Part shown: piece after piece, positions 57,501-64,000 of the stretch | Numbering within the stretch: position 1 is the first letter of the stretch | Layout: the number at the start of each line of letters is the position of its first letter | Source: Hyaloscypha bicolor E | Lineage: Eukaryota; Ascomycota; Leotiomycetes; Helotiales; Hyaloscyphaceae | Assembly (NCBI RefSeq): GCF_002865645.1 | Contig: NW_020194560.1 | Location: 1,054,001 to 1,118,000 of the forward strand | Direction: 5' to 3' | Length of the DNA: 64,000 nt | Program-made: the position numbers and the translations under genes | The notes under the pieces: model-generated | Told to the model about the DNA's origin: nothing | What the model saw: only the letters and a program-made list of their open reading frames with translations | The model's database searches: none

Positions 57501-60500
57501 GATATTATTAATTGCTTTCCGATTCTTGAAACTAATAGGATAGACTTTTATAGAGATCTTCCTATTCTACTAGCCATTTATAAGAGAAATAGATATTATT
57601 TCTTTCTCGAGTATATTAATTAGGCCTTTCTTTTCCTAATATATCGTGAATTTAATAACTAATATTTAAATCTGCTTAGTAAGCTCGGGCTCGAAATTAT
57701 AAATATAAATACTATTTTCTATTATAATTTCGGGAATATTTAATAGCTTTGAGATACTAATTATAGGACTATTATTAGAAAAGTCCTAAAAATCGAAAAC
57801 TTCCTTATATTAGGTTTCCTTTATTACTTTTAGGTTTTATATTAGGTAATAGCCTTCTTTCTCGAATTCTATTACTATTTCAAGTCTAGTTTTTATTAAA
57901 ATCTTTTTTACTTTATTAGAAAAATTCATAACTATAATAAAGTTTATATATTCTATAATAATATTACGAGTACTATTATAGGAAGCTTTAAATATATAGC
58001 TATATTTCTTTAGTAATAATATATATATTAAGGAAATAATAATTATAGATTTCGGAAAAATAATAACTATTTTTATAGTTAATACTTTATATATAATATG
58101 TTTACCCTTATAATAGATAATAATCGGGGCTATTAGATCCTTATAAGTACTAATAATAATCTCGTTCTTCTTTAAATTAATAATAGTATTATAAGGATAT
58201 AAGAATTTATTACCTAAAAGCAAATAAGGCTTAAGATTTTTAGTAATCCAAACTCTAATAGTTACTTTTCTAAAAGTATTCTAGCTATTAATCTTACCGG
58301 ATATATATAATATAAATATTACTAGCCCGTATAACTTTAGCCTAGATCCGATTCCCTTTACTATTATAAACTATTTCGTATTAATACTAATATCCGGATA
58401 TCCTATAAGCTAATTCCTATTTATAAGAGGTCGGGAATATCCTATATTAGTATAGATCTTATATTTCTTTCTATTTATAGTAAACTATATATTAAATATA
58501 AAGTATATATATCCGGAAATAAATATACCGGTTAGTCTAATTAGTAAAGTATTAATTATATTAGGAACCTTGGGAATTAATATATTAGAATAGGAATAAG
58601 CTAGAAATACCGGGAAAGTAGCTTATACTTTATTCTAGGAAGAGGGTTCTATATTACAAGAACTCGAATAAGAAGGCGGTTCCTAATACTAGGAATTAGG
58701 TTCTTACTAGGAATCTTGGGGAACCTATTCGGATTTAATATTATATAAATTTATATAGATATATTTAAAGAGCTTATTATAAAACAGGAAAGATTCCTGG
58801 TATTTCCAATATATAAGTTTCTTGAGAACTATATAATTAATAGTCAGGTAAATTTTATTCTCGGGTTTACTAGTCTCGAATTACTTTTTCTTAGTAAGAA
58901 AACATATCTCTTTACTAATAAAGTATTTGTTTTTCTCTAATTCCTTATTATATTAGTCTTTATATTCCTCAGGTATATTATAGTAATTATTTTCTATAAA
59001 GTTTACCCCGTTATAGTATCTGAAATAGCAGAATCTACTACTATTTTATAAAGAGCTATTATTAAAGAAGCTAGATCCGTAATAGGGCTTACTATCTTAG
59101 GGCCCGTTTTATCTTCCCTATTCCTATATGAAACCTGCTATTAGGGCTAATCTTAGTCTTAGAACTAGTAGAGGCTTTAGCTTAGGTTTCTCGTTAGTAT
59201 CGAATTAAGTCTTGGGTTTGAATTAAGAAATAAAAGAATATTAAGGTCTGAAATTTATATATGGAATAAAAGATCTAAATACTAGTCTAAAATTTAGTCT
59301 TATTATAGGATATTAGCAGACCTTATTTCTTATAATAATATTAAAATTAGTATTACCTTTTCTATTTTCTTATTGGAATAACTACTATTAGCTTTATCTA
59401 TTACCTTAGAATCGTAACTAGAAATCTAATATATTTTTCTATAATTATAACTTTACTAATACTTTCTCTATAAAGCTACTAAGGGTAATAGTAAGTCCTA
59501 GACAGGAAATATAGATATAAAGCTCTAGGTTAAGGTTATTATAGGCTTAGGAAAGCTACTAGATTATCTCTAGGAACTCGATAGCTTTTATATATCTTAT
59601 AACTATAGTAATATATAATTATATATCTTTCCCGGAATATATATCCTTTTTAGTAAACCGTTTCTTTTATATCTTTCTTAATACTTTATTTAGTATATTT
59701 TTAAATTTCTTAATTAGTACTATATACTAATTCTCTATACTATTTTATAAAAACTTAAGGCCGGTCTAATAAAGCTTATCTAACTTATCTATATATTATA
59801 CTAAGGCTTTACCGCAAAGATAAGAGAATAGGTTCTATCTAACTATAGCTACTTATAGATCTATACTATTATTTCTAACTTGGTCTATAAATATATAAAT
59901 ATTTCGCTAGTATATATTCGTTTCTATTATAATATAATTATTTTTCCTATATAATTTATTAAGCTTCGGGTTAAAGAAACTAATATTTTATAATTACTAT
60001 CTTAGGTCCGTAAAATCTTAATTAGAATCTTACTATATATTCCCATTTCTGTTTCCGGAATATATACTATTATTATTCTGTCCTATATTTAATACTTATA
60101 TAGTCTATATAATTAATTAGACTATATTTTCTCATATATCTAGTATGAGGCCATTACTATTATTTCTGTTCCCGGTACTTCCCGGATTATTAGGATTTAT
60201 ATCCGGTATAGTAATATATATACCGGAACTAGAAGGAACACCTTCCCTCGTGATTTCCTCTATAGTACCGCTCTCGGAAATCTGTTACTGGCTTTGTAAA
60301 TTACTTGTATTAGGCGGGGAAATAGTAAATGGTTTTACTATAGTAATAAATTATTATAGGGCTGTATTAAAGGTATACTTACTATTAAGCTACTCTATTA
60401 GGAAGAGATCGGGTTTGAGGAGTAATTAGAGTCTATTAGAATAACTGGATTATAACTCGAGAGTATATTCTCTTTCTAGATAATTATATAGGATTACCTT

Positions 60501-60660
60501 AATTACTATTCGAGTCTCTGGGCCAATGGACTCTGCAAGTTTGAGGTTCTTATTAATAATATTCTAAAGCTGGTATATAAGCTTAATAATATCCGCTAGG
60601 AACTGGCTTGGTATTAAAGCGTGTTTAGATAACGTAATTATGGTATCGACGGGCGGGAGG
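54545..60660 (-). pseudogene. gag-pol relic of the gypsy element
   Basis: Followed right to left: gag N-terminal region about 60650-60440 (ESIGPETRIVIKV); retropepsin-like protease in a 128-codon open frame 57837-58223 (GNKFLYPYNTIINLKKNEI); RT with the YIDD box turned into FINN at about 57060-57110 (RDFAYIFINNIIIFSKT); RNase H around 56560-56650 (start of the domain, INISNTYGFKIILF); integrase with zinc-finger region and core about 55560-55960 (LTKKIKNFIKYYPS; FNYLIINTYKFS); integrase C-terminal about 55030-54900 (VYLKLYKGYSL); and chromodomain-like end about 54560-54760. Asp to Asn and Gln/Trp to stop changes dominate, as RIP predicts. No functional protein is possible. Confidence 0.8.
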
Positions 60661-60671
60661 TCGATCCGGAT

Positions 60672-60841
60672 TGTATTGCAAGCTAGTATGAAGCCTGTAA
60701 TAAATGGTTAATAAGGTATTGCTACTATTATTGAATGCTGTATATGTAGTAAAGGATGATTCATTGAGTTCTCTGTCTGAAAACTAGCTAAGTAGGGCGA
60801 AGCCTCGCTTATCCGTACACGTGCCATCCTGCCATGCAACA
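60672..60841 (-). repeat. 5' LTR (right), almost free of RIP
   Basis: On the minus strand it begins TGTTGCATGGCAGG at 60841 and ends near 60672 (TACA). Base composition is normal, unlike its partner at 51554-51723. The gag start follows directly. Confidence 0.65.
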
Positions 60842-61212
60842 GGTGAGCACTACCAGGCCTGGATACCTATCTTCTCTCCCTTGCACTTCTCTGCTACCAG
60901 TATCTTCAAAACAACGGCCTTATGGAGAATTCTAGCAAACTGGCTTCCAATTTGTGTGCAGCACACTTTTTGAGTTTCAGACTCACGTGACTTGACAGCC
61001 TACCCCGATTAGGCCAGCTCGGTGAGTTGAGCGCCACTTTGTTTTAAAACGCCATGATTGGCCGAACAGCAGAGCCTAAAATCAGGCAGCTAAGAACGAA
61101 ACAAGCCTGCTATTTCAATATTGAGCGGGACCTCCTGAGATAAAATGGAGATGACATCCACCTTCTTTCACCAATATTGTAGTCACAATTTGTAGTATTG
61201 CTTTCAGTCATC
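60842..61212. other. Short intergenic stretch and promoter of the regulator gene
   Basis: Base composition returns to normal immediately after the LTR. CACGTGA at 60985-60991. It should contain the promoter and 5' UTR of the Zn2Cys6 gene; no ORF is supported. Confidence 0.4.
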
Positions 61213-63671
61213 ATGCTTGCCTCCCAGGACCACATGCAGCTCTCAAATACAGCATTTGGATGCTTCGAGCTTGAGCATTTCCCCCAGACCAACGATAGCC
61301 ATCCTCGCAAACGTGCCAAGTTCACGCCCCAGCGAAGAAAGGAGGTTGCTCTACTGAGAGGCAAAGCGTGTCTTAGATGCAGGTTGTTGAAGTTGCGGGT
61401 GCGTAGTGTAGCCATCGTCCAAATTCCCGCCAAAGTGTTCTAATTTGAGATGTGCAGTGCTCAGGAGACAATCCATGTCAAACGTGCCTTAAGGCGGCAA
61501 GTTTGTCGACTCAGAGCAAGCACCTTCAGTTTTCGTATTGCGTCAGAGCTTCGTTGAAAGATTTGAGTATCTTTGGCTACAGTAGGCGCCAAGCTCGGTA
61601 TTTTTGTTGCATTGAGACTAATCGCTGGCCGACAGGCTTGCCTCAACAGGCGAAGACAGAGACAATCGTGTGAAAGGCGAAAGACCTGATATCTGCCTCA
61701 ATCGAACTGAACTTTCCATTGGACTTTGAATGGAGCTTGAACTCGCTATCGCGGCACGTCTCATCCTGGCTGGTAGATCCTGCGAAGTCACCTACGTCCA
61801 AAGTCGGTATTTTGTGCTCAACAGGTTTTCAAAGACTCATTCAAGCCCAAGTTGGATTGGACCTGAGTCGCTCGTTCCAGCAGATGCTTCTCGCCTGCAC
61901 TACGGCTTACAATCAGGACAAGAGCGTGGAAACCTCCCAGTTCAGTGATGGAGAACTTCAACAGATCACATCTGTGGCTGGAGAATGTGTTCTTGTATCT
62001 CTTGAAAAGAGGCTAACACCTGCAGAACTCGAGAAGTGCACAGGCAGTCTTGAATACTCACAAGCATTATTCCTTATTCTGCTAGGTACCATCCTTGCGG
62101 TGGGCTACATGGAGCCAATTCAGGATACGCCTAACTTGGCTAATGCTTCAGTGAGTGCTTATCTTCCATTTTACAACACCTTCTCGCTTATAATCCAACA
62201 GCATATCGACCCGACCTTGTCTATACCCCTCTATCAATCAGTTCAAGAGCATCTCTGTGCAACTCTAGCCCATTACATGATTTACCTTGGCCACAAAACG
62301 ACTATCACATTCGATCCACCAACACAAGAGCACTTGATCACCAAAGCACATGAGCGATGGCAGGCCCAGGGCCATTTCCAATGGATGACTCCGGTGCCGT
62401 TTCGAGGAAGGTCCGGAGACTCAGATTCAAAATGTACCAGAACTTCCAATAGTAGCGAAGAAAGGTCTACTCGTCTTGGAGATTCCGAAGTTTGGAACGA
62501 CGCGTTGGAGGAATTCGGTCAGCAGGAAAGAGCTGGTTTATTTATCCACGATTATGTCCGGGGCTGTTCTTCCTCCCCGCCATTTCCCACTGATGTTGAA
62601 GGCATCATAGAAGACCACCATCTACCTCCGCCTGTCTGGACTCAAGATACTTTCGCAGAGAGTGCTAGTACTGGAGTGGTTTATCACCCCGCGATTGCAG
62701 TTCTACCAGATCATAATGTGGGGCATATTCCTAAAACTTATGTCTATGATATCCCTAAAAACACTGGAGGTCCCGGATCGGAATCAACACAATTCTCAAG
62801 CCCGGAGATTATATCAAACTTGACAGAGGACATCATGATTGATAGCTCAGTAGGGCTTTCATCTACATCAATTAGACAATCTGCCGTCGAGAAATCGGGA
62901 AACTTGGTCGAAAGACTGGACATGCAGTCAGGTGAGATGCAATGCTGGACTACGGCGACACTCGACTCCTTCGCAGCTTGGAAAGGAGCCTTTAGTTTAG
63001 ACCGGAAGAAGGTGATGAGAAAGAGGCCTCCGTTTTCACCCGAGAAACACGAAAGCGCACATGCGCTTCGCAAAAGAAATTGGTGTAAGCTTTGCTTGAT
63101 GCGTAGGATCGTGTGTAGTCTGAATCCGAATCCAGGGTGTGACAGATGCCTCGAAACAAACAATAAGCCATTCCCAAATCTCAACGCGAACAACGATCTT
63201 TTTCGCTCGCACATCGGTATTGCGATGATTGAATTAGAGCAGCGAAGTAATCTCGTCTACTGCCATCCTGGGACGGCGTTTCACACAAACGAACTATGCT
63301 CTGACTCCGGCGAAAGACTTACGGCCAGGAACACAACCTTCGGTCCCGGATCGACATGGAAGGGCTCGTCTCAAACCTTGCGGCAGTATCTAGCCAAAGA
63401 GCCTTTCACAACGGAGGAGGTCCAGGCACCCTCGAGAAATCTCCTACTACACGAGCAGCATTCCCATACTGATGGATTTTCTGAGGATCTGACTATGCTC
63501 ATTGGTGAAGAAGGCGCCAATCGCTTGATGCAAGAATCGAATCTACTAGATGTCACCATTTGCGGCGATGTTCACGACCAGAACTACAACATGATGAGAC
63601 ACTTCGAAGTTGGTAGTAATGGAGTGCATATGGCTAATACAAAATCTATACCACGGAGGCTTCTTGTTTGA
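61213..63671 (+). CDS. Zn2Cys6 (GAL4-type) regulator with a second cysteine cluster
   Basis: Predicted join(61213..61398, 61458..61566, 61684..63671), 760 aa; the first intron is secure, the second (donor GTATCT, acceptor GAAAG) is the best frame-keeping choice. A basic patch HPRKRAKFTPQRRKEV precedes the zinc cluster, C-x2-C-x6-C (CLRCRLLKLRC, the intron falls inside it), then SGDNPCQTC and a final Cys in QFSYC, residues about 57-95. Residues about 120-330 form a hydrophobic helical region (SQALFLILLGTILAVGYME) as in the middle domain of such regulators. Near residue 560 a second cluster appears after RKRPPFSPEKHE: CKLCLMRRIVCSLNPNPGCDRC, again C-x2-C-x6-C-x7-C-x2-C, with no obvious sixth Cys. 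The tail is Ser/Thr/Glu-rich. It is presumably a nuclear DNA-binding protein; its targets are unknown. It begins only 371 bp from the RIP-mutated block, yet looks intact. Confidence 0.8.
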
Positions 63672-64000
63672 AGTAGAGGATTATTGCCAGTGTGTCAAAA
63701 AATAATCAAGGCTAATTAATTAGAATTAATTAGAATTGATTATAATTAAGTATGATTTGATTAGCTTGATTTTTATTATAATTAATTATAATTAACTATA
63801 ATTATCACGTGATAATACAAAAGTATACTTTCTTAGGCATTTTTAAAGATTATTAAATAACTAGTAGCTATATTAATAAAATATAAATAAAATCTATAGA
63901 GCATATATAAGAGTATAAAATTAGTCTAAATCTAAAATAATAAACTAGTTTTTGTTACGTGGTACAAGTCACGTAGTATTATTGCACGTGACTTAGAATG
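63672..64000. other. A+T-rich repeat sequence at the window edge
   Basis: Starts just after the regulator's stop with TTAATTAGAATTAATTA-type words, contains an ATTATCACGTGATAAT palindrome (63802-63817), and ends in the dispersed CACGTG repeat. It is probably the beginning of another RIP-affected element. Confidence 0.5.
63954..64000 (+). repeat. Dispersed CACGTG-bearing repeat, copy 2
   Basis: GTTACGTGG...CACGTGACTTAGAATG, matching 36956-36999. It reaches the window end, so its full extent is unknown. Confidence 0.7.

Larger units (their letters stand above)
51554..60841 (-). mobile_element. Ty3/gypsy chromovirus-type LTR retrotransposon, RIP-degraded
   Basis: A 9.3-kb element on the minus strand with a 5' LTR at the right (about 60672-60841) and a 3' LTR at the left (about 51554-51723). 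The order gag, protease, RT, RNase H, integrase, chromodomain identifies Ty3/gypsy (Metaviridae-like) chromoviruses. Nearly all of it is A+T-rich and full of TA words, with decay of the G-to-A/C-to-T kind. About 2.8 kb between the chromodomain and the 3' LTR is unexplained (see 53824-53985). I find no target-site duplication, partly because the left outer boundary is uncertain; nested elements are possible. Confidence 0.75.

Noticed and set aside
60145..60429. 94-aa plus-strand ORF
   Set aside because: Antisense to the gag region of the gypsy element, which reads on the minus strand.

Overview
The window looks like nuclear DNA of a filamentous ascomycete (Pezizomycotina; Leotiomycetes is my guess from the mix of families, not proven). 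Reasons: 46-160 bp GT-AG introns with CTAAC/CTGAC-like branch points, fungal-only families (Pil1 eisosome core, RCR/Congo-red resistance protein, fibroin-3-like protein, CE15 glucuronoyl esterase, Zn2Cys6 regulator), and long A+T-rich blocks of broken transposons whose copies differ almost only by C-to-T/G-to-A, the signature of repeat-induced point mutation (RIP).

Layout. 1-12 kb is an accessory, decaying end: a partial 6PGDH/HIBADH-like dehydrogenase, a hAT-type MITE with an 8-bp target duplication, an ABCC transporter relic facing an unidentified relic, a carboxylesterase pseudogene, and a 3.2-kb RIP-mutated Tc1/mariner-superfamily transposon that sits between a TATA box and a small cysteine-rich ORF whose start codon is now ATA. 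12-41.6 kb is the healthy core: a large conserved fungal protein (-), an ACS-family MFS transporter (+), glucuronoyl esterase (+), Pil1/eisosome (-), an 85-aa basic protein (-), tyrosinase (-), RNA polymerase I second-largest subunit (-), ARL8 GTPase (+), RCR-type protein (+), fibroin-3-like protein (+), and a Cys/His-rich Ser-rich protein (-). 42.3-46.5 kb is an island of relics (alpha/beta-hydrolase fragment, SRPK-like kinase pseudogene) bounded by an inverted copy of one promoter-like repeat. 46.7-60.8 kb is a heterochromatin-like block: a second copy of the Tc1/mariner-type element in opposite orientation, carrying a clean solo LTR; then about 9.3 kb of a Ty3/gypsy chromovirus relic in which PR, RT, RNase H, integrase and chromodomain can still be followed on the minus strand. 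61.2-63.7 kb is an intact-looking Zn2Cys6 regulator with a second cysteine cluster near its C terminus, and the window ends in A+T-rich repeat.

How the genes relate: mostly independent housekeeping genes. The one suggestive pair is the tandem MFS transporter and secreted glucuronoyl esterase. Pil1, ARL8, the RCR-type protein and the fibroin-3-like protein are all plasma-membrane/endomembrane functions, but nothing in the sequence shows co-regulation. I saw no tRNA, rRNA, CRISPR or bacterial-type feature. All exon boundaries come from reading splice signals and reading-frame continuity by eye.
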